DNA from: Cellulomonas sp. WB94
Lineage (GTDB): Bacteria; Actinomycetota; Actinomycetes; Actinomycetales; Cellulomonadaceae
Length of the DNA stretch: 64,000 bases
Direction: 5' to 3'
NCBI RefSeq assembly: GCF_003115775.1
Contig: NZ_QEES01000002.1
Location: 2,170,001 to 2,234,000, forward strand
Of this stretch, positions 41,398 through 51,400 are shown in pieces. Position 1 is the stretch's first letter. Each line of letters starts with the position of its first letter. Both the position numbers and the translations under genes were made by a program. Under the pieces are notes generated by a model. The model was not told where the DNA came from. It saw only the letters and a program-made list of their open reading frames with translations, and ran no database searches.

Positions 41398-43242
41398 TTG
41401 AACGCATCCGTGCCGAGCCCTGACCCGCCGGCCCCATCGCCGGTCGGTCGACCGAACCTGGTGTCGGCCTTCCGGCGCGCATGGGCCGCCTGGCGTCGGA
41501 TCTCTTCCTTCTTTCGCGGCTCGCGCAACCGCCTCGCGATCCTCTCGGTCGTCGCCGTGGTCGCGGGTCTCGCCGAGGCGACCCTCCTTGCCCTGATCGC
41601 CACGGTCGCGACGGCGCTGTCGCAGGGCCGCACCGACGTGACGGCGCACGTCGGACCGGCGACCGTGAACGCCGGGCTCCCCACGATGTTCGGCGTCGCC
41701 CTGGGCCTCGCCGTCCTGCGCGGCGGGCTGCAGGTGTGGTTGGCGTACCTTCCCGCAGCAATGAGCGCGCACGCCATGGCGCAGCTCCGGCGCCAGCTGT
41801 TCGACGCGTTCCACGGAGCCTCGTGGGCGATCAAGTCGTCCGAGCGCGACGGACAGTTCCAGTCGCTCATGAACCTGCACATCACGACCACGAGCCAGGC
41901 GATCATCACCCTGGGCACCGGGATCACCTCGGCCCTGATGTTCCTGACCCTCCTGGTCTCGGCGCTCGTGCTGAGCCCCGTGGCTGCCGTCATCCTCAGC
42001 GTCGCCTCCCTGGGGCTGTTCCTGTCCTTGCGTCCGCTGGCGCGGCGGCTCCGACGTCACGCGAAGGCGTTGAGCACCGAAAACATCGAGTACTCCAAGG
42101 GCGTCCAGGAGGTCGTCCTGATGGCCGAGGAGGCCCAGGTGTTCGGCGCCTCCACCAACTACCGGGAGACCTTCTACGCGCGCATCGAGCACGTGCGGGC
42201 TCCGATGCTCCGGACCCGGTTCTTGGCCGGCGCCGTCCCGGCCCTCTACCAGAGCGTCGCCCTGCTGGTGATGGTGCTGGCGCTGGTCGCCGTCTCGCTC
42301 GTGGACGCGAGCAAGATCGCCGCGCTCGGCTCCGTCGTGCTCCTGCTCGTGCGGTCACTCAGCTACGGCCAGCAGATCCAGACAGCTGTGACGAACCTCG
42401 ACGAGGCGTCGCCGTTCATGAACCGCCTCGCCGACGCGATCGAGCGGTACACCGACAACCCCCAGCAGGACGGCCCCTTGCCGCTGCCGACGGTCGAGCG
42501 CATGGGGATGAGTGGCGTGCACTTCTCCTACGTCCCCGGGAAGGACGTCCTGCACGGCATCAGCTTCGACGTGCGGCGAGGCGAGGCGGTGGGCATCGTC
42601 GGTCCCTCGGGGGCCGGCAAGTCGTCCATCGTGCAGCTCCTCCTCCGGCTGCGTGACCCGGAGCAGGGCGAGGTCGTGATCAACGGCCGCGACGCGCGCG
42701 AGCTGCAGCGGTCGGACTGGCAGCGCCACGTCGCGTACGTCCCGCAGACGCCTCAGCTCATCTGGGGGACCGTGTGGGACAACATCAGGTTCTACCGGCC
42801 CGAGCTGACGGACGACGACATCCAGACCGCCGCCCGCCGAGCGCACATCCACAGCGAGATCGAGTCGTGGCCCGAGGGCTATGACACCGTCATCGGTCAG
42901 CGTGCGTCGGCGGTGTCGGGCGGTCAGCGACAGCGGCTGTGCCTCGCGCGCGCGCTGGCGGCGCAGCCCGACGTCCTGATCCTCGACGAGCCCACCAGCG
43001 CGTTGGACGTCCGCTCGGAGGAGCTCGTGCAGGAGTCGCTGAGCCGGCTCAAGGGCGATCTGATCCTGTTCCTCGTCGCGCACCGGCTGTCGACGTTGTC
43101 GATCTGCGACCGCGTCATGGTGGTGGTCGACGGCCGGCTCCAGGCGATCGACCGCCCGTCGGAGCTGCTTGCGACGAACGACTTCTTCCGCGACGTCAGT
43201 GAGATCACCCGTAGGCAGGGTGCCGCATCGCACGAGGCATAG
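41398..43242 (+). CDS. ABC half-transporter, fused permease-ATPase (EPS locus)
   Basis: This 614-residue ABC exporter has six membrane helices in residues ~40-330 (for example AILSVVAVVAGLAEATLLALIATVA and YQSVALLVMVLALVAVSLV). Its ATPase has GPSGAGKSS near 403, VPQTPQLIWG, VSGGQRQRLCLARAL, LILDEPTSALD and VAHRLST. It is flanked by EPS genes and no Wzx-type flippase is seen, so it may flip lipid-linked repeats as PglK does (inference). The TTG at 41398 has GCGAGGA upstream; GTGs at 41347 and 41410 in the same frame are alternatives. It is convergent with a GT2 gene. Confidence 0.87.
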   Translation: MNASVPSPDPPAPSPVGRPNLVSAFRRAWAAWRRISSFFRGSRNRLAILSVVAVVAGLAEATLLALIATVATALSQGRTDVTAHVGPATVNAGLPTMFGVALGLAVLRGGLQVWLAYLPAAMSAHAMAQLRRQLFDAFHGASWAIKSSERDGQFQSLMNLHITTTSQAIITLGTGITSALMFLTLLVSALVLSPVAAVILSVASLGLFLSLRPLARRLRRHAKALSTENIEYSKGVQEVVLMAEEAQVFGASTNYRETFYARIEHVRAPMLRTRFLAGAVPALYQSVALLVMVLALVAVSLVDASKIAALGSVVLLLVRSLSYGQQIQTAVTNLDEASPFMNRLADAIERYTDNPQQDGPLPLPTVERMGMSGVHFSYVPGKDVLHGISFDVRRGEAVGIVGPSGAGKSSIVQLLLRLRDPEQGEVVINGRDARELQRSDWQRHVAYVPQTPQLIWGTVWDNIRFYRPELTDDDIQTAARRAHIHSEIESWPEGYDTVIGQRASAVSGGQRQRLCLARALAAQPDVLILDEPTSALDVRSEELVQESLSRLKGDLILFLVAHRLSTLSICDRVMVVVDGRLQAIDRPSELLATNDFFRDVSEITRRQGAASHEA

Positions 43243-43263
43243 CCCGAACGCACGGACCTCTCG

Positions 43264-44109
43264 CTACCAGGAGCCGCGACCCCGGACGATCTGCTGCAGC
43301 CGACGCCGGACGTTGTGCGCCTTGGCCCGCCAGCCGGCGTACTGGCGCAGGTCGAGCGTCGCCCGCTGGACGGCGACTGCCGACTCGTGCTCCTGCTCCG
43401 CCCAGGCCTCGACCGTACGGATGCCGAGCTTCCGCGCCGTCAGGGGCATCCGACGCAGGAGGTCGGCATCCGTACGGAACAGCGTGTGGGGTGAGCGAGG
43501 GTCGTCCATGTTGTCCTCGTGGATGAACGGGTAGGCCCAGCCGTTCACCGCTCCGAGGCGCGCGAGGGCGATGCAGTACTGCGAGAAGGACTGGCCTTGA
43601 GCCAGGGGGCCGGTGCGCTCGACCATGGCGCGCGGCAGCAGGTACCCGCTCCCCTGGACCCAGTGGTTGCGCAGGAGGCTGTAGCCGGCCCGGTACTCGA
43701 CGATCTTCTTGGCAGCCAGCTCCGGCATGAAGTCCTCGTCCAGGAAGCGCCAGCAGCCGATCGCCCCGAACTCGGGGTTCGACTCGTGCATGCTGCGCAG
43801 GCGGCCGACCCAGCCGTCCTCGGGCAGGCAGTCGTCATCGACCTTGGAGACGTAGTCGCCATCGGCCTCGGCCCACAGCCAGTTCGTGGGCGCCGTCAGT
43901 CGGACGTTCTCCGGGCTGTGGTGGAATCGGTGGACCCGAGGGTCGGCGGAGTGCTCACGCACGGCGCTGAGGGTCTCCTCGTCGGTTCCGTTGTGCCACA
44001 GCCAGACGCGGGAGTGCTCGTCGCACGTCGACAGCAGGTGCGGGAGCGACACCTTGACGTGCTCCGGGCTGTTGTAGGTGATCATCAAGATGTCGACCAC
44101 ACCGGTCAT
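43264..44109 (-). CDS. Glycosyltransferase family 2-like protein
   Basis: This 281-residue GT-A-like protein begins VVDILMITYNSPEHVKVSLPHLL. It has a WHNGTDEETL turn, the DxD motif in YVSKVDDDCLPEDGWV, and a later FIHEDNMDDPRSP segment that may supply the catalytic acid. The remainder is helical and basic. AGGAGG 6-7 nt before the ATG is one of the best ribosome-binding sites in the locus. It is divergent from the Wzz-like gene. Confidence 0.85.
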   Translation of the reverse strand: MTGVVDILMITYNSPEHVKVSLPHLLSTCDEHSRVWLWHNGTDEETLSAVREHSADPRVHRFHHSPENVRLTAPTNWLWAEADGDYVSKVDDDCLPEDGWVGRLRSMHESNPEFGAIGCWRFLDEDFMPELAAKKIVEYRAGYSLLRNHWVQGSGYLLPRAMVERTGPLAQGQSFSQYCIALARLGAVNGWAYPFIHEDNMDDPRSPHTLFRTDADLLRRMPLTARKLGIRTVEAWAEQEHESAVAVQRATLDLRQYAGWRAKAHNVRRRLQQIVRGRGSW

Positions 44110-44191
44110 GCGAGCCTCCTGAGGGACCTTCTGACGTTACCGGGCAGTGTTGCCACGGACGGGTGGCTCCTGCCTCGGGCTTGCCGCCGGT

Positions 44192-44199
44192 CGGGTGAA
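44192..44199 (+). promoter_or_regulatory. CGGGTGAA box upstream of the Wzz-like gene
   Basis: This is another copy of the EPS-locus octamer, about 50 nt upstream of the -10 box at 44250. Confidence 0.4.
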
Positions 44200-44249
44200 C
44201 TTGGCTGCCCCTGGTTCCGGGGGCATCGAGCACCTTGTCGAAGGTGGCA

Positions 44250-44255
44250 TATTGT
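44250..44255 (+). promoter_or_regulatory. -10 box TATTGT of the Wzz-like gene
   Basis: TATTGT within GGCATATTGTGG gives a leader of about 30 nt ending in GAGG before the ATG at 44295. Confidence 0.45.
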
Positions 44256-44294
44256 GGCGTTCGGGACAATCCGGGGGAAAACCGAGGTAACGGC

Positions 44295-45146
44295 ATGGAC
44301 CTGTTCACGATCATCGGCACCTGCCTGCGACGCTGGTACGTCACGGTGCCGATCGTCGCTCTCACGGCGTGGATGTCCTTTCAGGCCTACCAGTCTGTGC
44401 CCTCGGTCTACAGCAGTGCCGTGTCGATCGTGGTGCTCCCGAACAGCACGCCGCAGGCCGTCGAAGGCACGGTGGAGACCCCTGTTCCTGACAACCCCTA
44501 CTCCGGGTCCGGCGGCCCACGGTTCGCCGCTGCGGTGCTGGCGCGAAACATCAACTCCCGGGACTACCGCAACCTGGTCGGGCTGGGTGACGCCTCTGAC
44601 GTCACGTTCTCCGCGACGGCGTCCGCCGACCAGCCCATCATCAGGATCGACGCGACCGGGCCCACGCCCGAGGTCGTGACGTCGACGCTCGAGGCCGTGA
44701 CGACCGAGGCGAGCGTCGTGCTCGCGAACTTCCAGACGGCAGCGGGCGCGCCGGAGATCAAGCTGTATCGCATCGCTCCCGCGGTCCCGGCGGACCGGGT
44801 GCAGGACGTCACCCCAAGCCGGTGGCGTTCTGCTGGCGCCATCCTCGTCCTCGGCGCCGCGATCGCCGTCGTGTTCGCCACCTCGCTCGACAGTGCACTG
44901 CGGCGCTGGCGCGGTGGGCTCCCGACCGACCCGGACCCGACGATGGAGGCCGACCCGGACGAGGTCGTCAGGAGCAGCGACCGGGCTGCGCAGGTGAAGG
45001 CGCGACGCCGGCTCCGCGGGCGTGAACCTCGCACGACGTCGGCCGACGTGCCCACCGACGAGGTGGGGCCTGCAGATCTGGCCGAGACGGTGTCCCACGG
45101 CGCGTCCCGTGGCTCTGGTCGTAGGCCCGAGGTCGCCGATGCCTAG
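44295..45146 (+). CDS. Chain-length determinant (Wzz/YveK-like) membrane protein
   Basis: This 283-residue protein has the Wzz plan: a first helix near the N-terminus (WYVTVPIVALTAWMSFQAY, about 14-32), an extracytoplasmic region with SSAVSIVVLPN and an alpha/beta core, and a second helix (AGAILVLGAAIAVVFATS, about 187-204). A cytosolic basic tail follows, without a tyrosine-kinase domain. Such proteins set polymer length with the polymerase, which follows here and overlaps by 8 bp. The ATG at 44295 has GAGG 7 nt upstream. Confidence 0.83.
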   Translation: MDLFTIIGTCLRRWYVTVPIVALTAWMSFQAYQSVPSVYSSAVSIVVLPNSTPQAVEGTVETPVPDNPYSGSGGPRFAAAVLARNINSRDYRNLVGLGDASDVTFSATASADQPIIRIDATGPTPEVVTSTLEAVTTEASVVLANFQTAAGAPEIKLYRIAPAVPADRVQDVTPSRWRSAGAILVLGAAIAVVFATSLDSALRRWRGGLPTDPDPTMEADPDEVVRSSDRAAQVKARRRLRGREPRTTSADVPTDEVGPADLAETVSHGASRGSGRRPEVADA

Positions 45147-46587
45147 TGGCCGGACGCAACCGGTCGGGGGTGACCAGCTCGCCCGGCATCGCGAGCCGAG
45201 GCCCCAGGGGCCGTGGTTCGCCATCGGCGTCCTGCCGGTCGTGGCGCTCACGGTCCCGGCCGCGCTGGTGTTCTCCGGACCGTTGGAGTCCAACGGGTGG
45301 GTCGGCCGTCTTCTCGTCTTCTGGATCGCCGCCGCGGTGATCGTCGGCTGGGTCGCGCGGGTGCGTCGGCCGCGTCGGTCGTCGCCCGCAGAGATCGGTC
45401 TCTGGTTGCTGATCGGGGCGCTGGCGACGTCGGTCGCAGCCAGCGGCCTGCGCACCCTCACCGAGTCCGAGTCGAGCGGGGTCATGCGCGCCGCGCTCGT
45501 GATGTTCCCGCTCGCGATCGTCGCCCTCGGGATCTCTACCACGGCCGACCGGCCCCGGACCGACGCGTTCCTCGCGGCGATCCTCATCGGGGCCACGGTG
45601 AGCGCGCTGGTCGGGGTCCTGCAGTTCATGAAGCCGTTCGACCTCGCCGCCGTGCTCCGCCTGCCTGGCATGACCGCGCGGCAGCTCGGCGGGATGGGGT
45701 CGCGCGGGGGGTTCTTCCGGGTCAAGGGCGCCGCGGGGCATCCCATCGAGTTCGGCGTGATCTGTGGGGCGCTCGTGCCGCTCGGCATGCACTTCGTGAG
45801 GTTCGGCCGCACCCACAACAGGCGCATCCTGGCGGCGGTCGCGACCGTGTGCCTCCTTCTCGCCATCCCGATGGGCGTCTCGCGATCGGGCATCCTCGTC
45901 GTGCTGGTCGCGCTCATCGTCTACGCCGTCGTGCTGTCGGTCCGGCAGAGGATCTCCCTGCTCATCCTCGGTCTCGGCGCTGGGATGGTGATGCGCGCTG
46001 CAATCCCTGGCCTGCTGGGCACCGTGACGAGCTTCTTCACGCATGCCTCGACCGACAACAGCGTCAGCGGCCGGACCGAGGACTACGCGCAGATCGACGA
46101 GTTCTTCCGCCAGACCCCGATCCTCGGGCGTGGTCTGGGCACGTTCCGCCCGGAGGACTACTTCTTCCTCGACAACCAGTACCTGCTCGCCCTGGTCGAG
46201 GGCGGGATCGTTCTTGTCGCTGCGATCATCCTCTTCTTCCTGCTCGCCATCGCGTCGTGCCGTGGTGCGAGCCTGAGAGCCGCGCGCGCCGCGGATGCCT
46301 CCCGGGCCCAGGCCGTCATGGCTGCCGTCCTGGCGATCGGTGTCTCTGGGCTGTTCTTCGACCTGTTCAGCTTCGCTCAGGTGACGGTGCTGACGTTCGT
46401 GCTCGCCGGCGTCGCGGGGGCGCTGTGGCGCCAGGGTGTCGACGACGGCGTGCCGATCCCCAGTGCGATCGAACGGATCCGCGGTCGGCCTGTCCCCGTG
46501 GCCGCGGGTCGCATGGCGGCCGGCGGACGGCTGTCCGGACCGATCGACGTGGACGATGCGCCGAACCGGTGGTCGACCCGTGGCTGA
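45139..46587 (+). CDS. O-antigen polymerase/ligase-like (Wzy/WaaL) membrane protein
   Basis: This 482-residue protein has about eleven membrane helices. In the second half a large outer loop holds SGRTEDYAQIDEFFRQTPILGRGLGTFRPEDYFFLDNQYLLALVEGG (described by region, about 305-350), which is the typical Wzy_C/O-antigen-ligase pattern with DNQY before a helix. It probably polymerises lipid-linked EPS repeats on the outer face. The ATG at 45139 overlaps the Wzz-like stop by 8 bp, and the GT2 gene downstream also overlaps, so 44295-48411 reads as one operon. Confidence 0.87.
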   Translation: MPSGRTQPVGGDQLARHREPRPQGPWFAIGVLPVVALTVPAALVFSGPLESNGWVGRLLVFWIAAAVIVGWVARVRRPRRSSPAEIGLWLLIGALATSVAASGLRTLTESESSGVMRAALVMFPLAIVALGISTTADRPRTDAFLAAILIGATVSALVGVLQFMKPFDLAAVLRLPGMTARQLGGMGSRGGFFRVKGAAGHPIEFGVICGALVPLGMHFVRFGRTHNRRILAAVATVCLLLAIPMGVSRSGILVVLVALIVYAVVLSVRQRISLLILGLGAGMVMRAAIPGLLGTVTSFFTHASTDNSVSGRTEDYAQIDEFFRQTPILGRGLGTFRPEDYFFLDNQYLLALVEGGIVLVAAIILFFLLAIASCRGASLRAARAADASRAQAVMAAVLAIGVSGLFFDLFSFAQVTVLTFVLAGVAGALWRQGVDDGVPIPSAIERIRGRPVPVAAGRMAAGGRLSGPIDVDDAPNRWSTRG

Positions 46588-47467
46588 GGCGCGCCGAACC
46601 ATCACGGTCGTCATCCCCGCCCACAACGAGGAGGCCGTGATCGGGCGTTGCCTTGCTGCCCTGCTCGCAGACGCCCGGCCCGACCCCTCCGACGCGCTGT
46701 CCCATGGCCTCAGGGTGCTCGTCGTGAGCAACGGGTCGACGGACCAGACCGTGGCGCGTGCACTGTCGAGCCTGGCCGGCCGGGCCGGGTCGGACCAGGT
46801 GCTCGACCTCCCGGAGCCGTCCAAGGCCGCAGCCGTCCGCGCGGGGATGAGCCTGGCGGCCGCCGGTCCCGTCATCGTCCTGGACGCCGACGTCGAGCTG
46901 CCGACGAGTGCGGTGCGCGCGTTGGCGGACGTGCTGGACACACCGCTCGCGATCGTGGCCTACCCGACGCTTCGGCTCGACACGGAGTCGTCGTCGTGGG
47001 CGGTGCAGCGCTACTACAGGGTGTGGACCTCGTTGTCCTATGTCACGGCCTCGATGGTGGGGTCGGGTGTCTTCGCGCTCAACGGTCCAGCGCTCGCCCA
47101 GCTCGGCGAGCTGCCGGACGTGGTCAACGACGACGGGTGGGTGCGACTGTCCTTCCCGCCGGAGCGCCGCGTCGTCGTTCCCGAGGAGGTCACGGTGTTT
47201 GCGGCCCGGACCGCGCGGGCCCTCGTCGCCCGCCGTGCCCGGATCATCAACGGCAACCGCGCCCTGAGCCGTGAGCTGGGCCTCGGCGACGAACCGCCGC
47301 GTCGCACGGCCGAGGTGCTGCGCCAGCTCCGGGTTGGCCGCGTGCGCCCGGTGGACGTGATGGTCTTCGGTGCCCTCACGGTGGCCGGCCGTGCGGCAGC
47401 CGTGGTCCGGCGTGTGCGCCGCGACGCGACATGGTCGACGGACCTCACCTCGAGGGAGGTGCGATGA
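46580..47467 (+). CDS. Glycosyltransferase family 2 protein
   Basis: This 295-residue GT-A enzyme starts with ITVVIPAHNEEAVIGRCLAALL. VLVVSNGSTDQTVARAL and the DxD-type VIVLDADVELPTSAVRAL follow, with the acceptor region VVNDDGWVRLSFPPERRVVVPE. A C-terminal hydrophobic stretch (VDVMVFGALTVAGRAAAVV) may touch the membrane. The GTG at 46580 overlaps the polymerase stop by 8 bp. The next GT2 starts at ATGA over its stop. Confidence 0.88.
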   Translation: MAEARRTITVVIPAHNEEAVIGRCLAALLADARPDPSDALSHGLRVLVVSNGSTDQTVARALSSLAGRAGSDQVLDLPEPSKAAAVRAGMSLAAAGPVIVLDADVELPTSAVRALADVLDTPLAIVAYPTLRLDTESSSWAVQRYYRVWTSLSYVTASMVGSGVFALNGPALAQLGELPDVVNDDGWVRLSFPPERRVVVPEEVTVFAARTARALVARRARIINGNRALSRELGLGDEPPRRTAEVLRQLRVGRVRPVDVMVFGALTVAGRAAAVVRRVRRDATWSTDLTSREVR

Positions 47468-48411
47468 GCCCCGGGCCCGAGGTCTCGGTCGTCATCGTGA
47501 CCCACAACAGCCCGGTCTGGGTCGAGCGGTGCCTGCGTGCGCTGCTCGACGAGGCTCGCCCGGTCGTCTCGTTCGAGGTCGTCGTCATCGACAGCGGTTC
47601 GGGGCGACCGACCGTGGACCTGCTCGAGCGCTGGTCGGACCGCCTGGTCCTGCGGCTGTCCGAGCGCAACATCGGGTTCGCTGCGGGCTGCAGCTGGGGC
47701 GTGCAGCTCGCCACCGGCGCGCGCATCCTGCTGCTCAACCCCGATGCCGTCGTCCAGCCGCGGTGCGTCGACGCGTTGGTGCGCTTCCTCGACAGCGACC
47801 CGGACGCCGGGCTGGTGGGCGGACGGACCTTGCGCCCTGACGGGACCGTGGACCCGAGCTCCTGCTGGGGTGCCCCGACGCTCTGGAGCTGGTTCTGCTT
47901 CGCGACGGGTCTGAGCACGACGTTCCGCCGCTCCCGCCTCTTCGACCCCGAGTCGTTGGGTCGGTGGGACCGGGACACCCCACGACGGGTGGACGTCGTG
48001 ACGGGCTGCCTCCTCATGCTGCGCCGTTCGACCTGGGACCGGCTCGGAGGGTTCGACCTCGACTACTTCATGTACGGCGAGGACGCGGACCTGTCCTTGC
48101 GGGCCGCCCAGCTCGGCATGCACCCGTCCATCACCCCGGACGCGGTGGCGATCCACGCCGCTGGGGCGTCCTCCGGCCAGGGGCCCGACAAGGTCCGCAT
48201 GCTGATGACAGCGAAGGCGACGTTGGCGCGCAAGCACTGGGCACCGGGCCGGGCCCGGCTCGGAGTGCTCTTCTTGGTCGCCGGCACAGGCCTGCGCGCC
48301 CTCGGCGAGCGACTGCGGGGGAAGCCGGAGCCCGCGTGGCTCCCGACGTGGGCAGATCGCAGCTGGACCCGAGGCTGGGAATCGGCCGACGTCGCTCCGC
48401 CGCGGCCCTGA
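47464..48411 (+). CDS. Glycosyltransferase family 2 protein (rhamnosyltransferase-like)
   Basis: This 315-residue GT-A enzyme has VSVVIVTHNSPVWVERCLRAL, VVIDSGSGRPTVDLL, NIGFAAGCSWGVQLATG, LLLNPDAVVQPRCVDAL as the DxD equivalent, and GGFDLDYFMYGEDADLSLRAAQLG. The overall pattern (LNPDA and MYGEDADLS) matches rhamnosyltransferase-type GT2 enzymes. It overlaps the previous gene by 4 bp and has GGGAGG in front. It is the last gene of the EPS locus. Confidence 0.9.
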   Translation: MSPGPEVSVVIVTHNSPVWVERCLRALLDEARPVVSFEVVVIDSGSGRPTVDLLERWSDRLVLRLSERNIGFAAGCSWGVQLATGARILLLNPDAVVQPRCVDALVRFLDSDPDAGLVGGRTLRPDGTVDPSSCWGAPTLWSWFCFATGLSTTFRRSRLFDPESLGRWDRDTPRRVDVVTGCLLMLRRSTWDRLGGFDLDYFMYGEDADLSLRAAQLGMHPSITPDAVAIHAAGASSGQGPDKVRMLMTAKATLARKHWAPGRARLGVLFLVAGTGLRALGERLRGKPEPAWLPTWADRSWTRGWESADVAPPRP

Positions 48412-48425
48412 CGGTCGCAGCCTCG

Positions 48426-48431
48426 TAGACT
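48426..48431 (+). promoter_or_regulatory. -10 box TAGACT of mfd
   Basis: TAGACT gives a leader of about 60 nt before the mfd ATG, which has AAGGA at good spacing. Confidence 0.45.
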
Positions 48432-48499
48432 TCTCGGTGCACCCCGGGTCCTGCTGGACTCGGGGCTCTCGTGCTGCCGTCGACGCCCCGAAGGACACC

Positions 48500-51400
48500 A
48501 TGGACCTCACCGGACTCGTGCCCGCCCTGCTCGCCGACCCCGCCGCGGCCCGCGCGGTCGAGCTCGTGCGCTCGGGCGGCGAGGTCGACGTCGTCGGGCC
48601 CGCCGGGGTGCGCCCACCGCTGCTCGCCGCGCTGTCAGCCCGTCGCCCGCTCGTGGTGGTGACCGCGACCGGACGCGACGCGGACGAGCTCGCGGCCGCG
48701 CTGCGCGGCTACGTGCCCGACGACTCGGTCGCGGTCCTGCCGTCCTGGGAGACGCTCCCGCACGAGCGGCTGTCCCCGCGCAGCGACACCGTCGCGCGCC
48801 GGCTCGCGGTGTTCCGCCGCCTCGCGCACCCGACGGCCGACGCCGGCATGACGGGCGAGATCCGCGTGCTCGTGATGCCGGTCCGCGCGCTGCTGCAGCC
48901 GGTCGTCGGTGGGCTCGGCGAGCTCGAACCGGTCGCGCTCGCGGTCGGTGACCGGGTCGACCTGACCGAGGTCGCGGACCGGCTGGTCGCGGCCGCGTAC
49001 TCGCGCGTGGACATGGTCGAGAAGCGGGGGGAGTTCGCGGTGCGCGGCGGCATCCTCGACGTGTTCCCGCCGATCGAGGACCACCCGCTGCGGATCGAGT
49101 TCTGGGGCGAGGACGTCGAGGAGATCCGGTGGTTCTCGGTCGCGGACCAGCGGAGCCTCGAGGTCGCGACGCACGGGCTGTGGGCGCCGCCGTGCCGCGA
49201 GCTGCTGCTGACCGATGCGGTGCGCGAGAGGGCCGCCGATCTCGTCGCCCAGCTGCCCGGCGCGGTCGAGATGCTCGACAAGATGAGCGTGGGCATCGCG
49301 GTCGAGGGCATGGAGTCGCTCGCGCCGGCGCTCGTCGACGAGATGGTCCCGGTGCTCGACCTCGTGCGTCCGGACTCGGTCCTCGTCCTGGTCGATCCCG
49401 AACGGGTGCGGCGCCGCGCGCACGACCTCGTCGCCACGACCGAGGAGTTCCTCGCGGCGGCCTGGACGTCCGCCGCGGCCGGGGGGTCGACGCCCATCGA
49501 CCTGTCCGCGGCGTCGTTCGCCTCGTTCGCGGAGGTGCGGGCGCTCGCGGCGGTGCAGGGGCTCGGCTGGTGGACGCTCAGCCCGTTCACGCTCGACGCG
49601 GACGCCGTCGAGGGCACCGACGTGACGGGCTCCGGCGAGGTCGTCGGGCACGTGTCGGGGGACGTCGAGACGCTCGTGGTCACCGCGCGCGACGTCGAGC
49701 GGTACCGCGGCGAGGTCGCCCGGGCAATCACGGACGTGCGGGCGCTGCAGCGGGCGGGGTGGCGGCTCGTGCTCGCGACCGAGGGCCACGGCCCGGCCCA
49801 GCGCATGACCGAGCAGCTCAAGGCCGCCGACGTGCCGGCGCGCCTGATCACGTCGCTCCACGGGGAGCTCGAGGGCGGCGTCGTCCTCGTCGTGCCCGGT
49901 GCGGTCGGCCCCGGCTTCGTCGCGGAGGGCCTGCAGCTCGCGGTGTTCTCGGAGTCCGACATCACGGGACGGGCCGGCTCGTCGACGCGCGACATGCGCA
50001 CGATGCCGAGCCGGCGGCGCAACGTCGTGGACCCCCTCGCGCTGCGCCCCGGCGACTTCGTCGTGCACGAGCAGCACGGCGTGGGCCGGTTCGTCGAGCT
50101 CGCGTCCCGCACGATCGGCTCGGGCGCGTCCGCGGCGACGCGCGAGTACCTCGTCATCGAGTACGCGTCGTCCAAGCGCGGCCAGCCGGGGGACCGGCTC
50201 TACGTGCCGACCGACCAGCTCGACCAGGTCACCAAGTACGTCGGAGGCGAGGCGCCGAGCCTCAACCGCATGGGCGGCGGCGACTGGGCCAAGACGAAGG
50301 GTCGCGCCCAGAAGGCCGTCAAGGAGATCGCGGCCGAGCTCATCCGGCTGTACTCCGCGCGCATGGCGACCCCCGGCTACGCGTTCTCGGCCGACACGCC
50401 GTGGCAGCGCGAGCTGGAGGACGCGTTCGCGTTCGTCGAGACGCCCGACCAGCTGGCCACGATCGACGAGGTCAAGGCCGACATGGAGAAGCCGATCCCG
50501 ATGGACCGGCTGATCTGCGGCGACGTCGGGTACGGCAAGACCGAGATCGCCGTGCGCGCGGCGTTCAAGGCCGTCCAGGACGGCAAGCAGGTCGCGGTGC
50601 TCGTGCCCACCACGCTGCTCGTCCAGCAGCACCTCGACACGTTCAGCGACCGCTACGCGGCGTTCCCCGTGAGCGTCAAGGCGCTGTCCCGGTTCCAGTC
50701 CCCGGCCGAGAGCAAGGAGGTCGCGGCGGGGCTCGCGGACGGCAGCATCGACGTCGTCATCGGCACGCACCGGCTCATCACCGGTGACGTGCACTTCAAG
50801 GACCTCGGCCTCGTGGTGATCGACGAGGAGCAGCGGTTCGGCGTCGAGCACAAGGAGACGCTCAAGGCGCTGCGGACCAACGTCGACGTCCTCGCGATGA
50901 GTGCGACGCCCATCCCGCGCACGCTCGAGATGGCGGTCACGGGCATCCGCGAGATGTCGACGCTCGCGACGCCGCCCGAGGAGCGCCACCCGGTGCTCAC
51001 GTTCGTCGGCCCGTACGAGGAGCGGCAGATCACCGCGGCCATCCGGCGTGAGCTGCTGCGCGAGGGCCAGGTGTTCTACGTGCACAACCGGGTCGAGTCG
51101 ATCGAGCGCGTCGCGGGGCGGCTCGCGGAGCTCGTCCCGGAGGCGCGGATCGCCGTCGGCCACGGCAAGATGCCCGAGCACCAGCTCGAGCGGGTCATCG
51201 GTGACTTCTGGGAGAAGCGGTTCGACGTGCTGGTCTGCACGACGATCGTCGAGACGGGCCTCGACATCTCCAACGCCAACACCCTGATCCTCGAGCGTGC
51301 CGACCTGCTCGGACTGTCCCAGCTGCACCAGCTGCGCGGACGCGTGGGTCGCGGTCGTGAGCGCGCGTACGCGTACTTCCTCTACCCGCCCGAGCGGCCG

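Noticed and set aside
31701-48411. EPS locus as a recently inserted island
   Set aside because: No integrase, transposase, tRNA junction or flanking repeat is seen. Codon use looks like the neighbours apart from AT-richer promoters.
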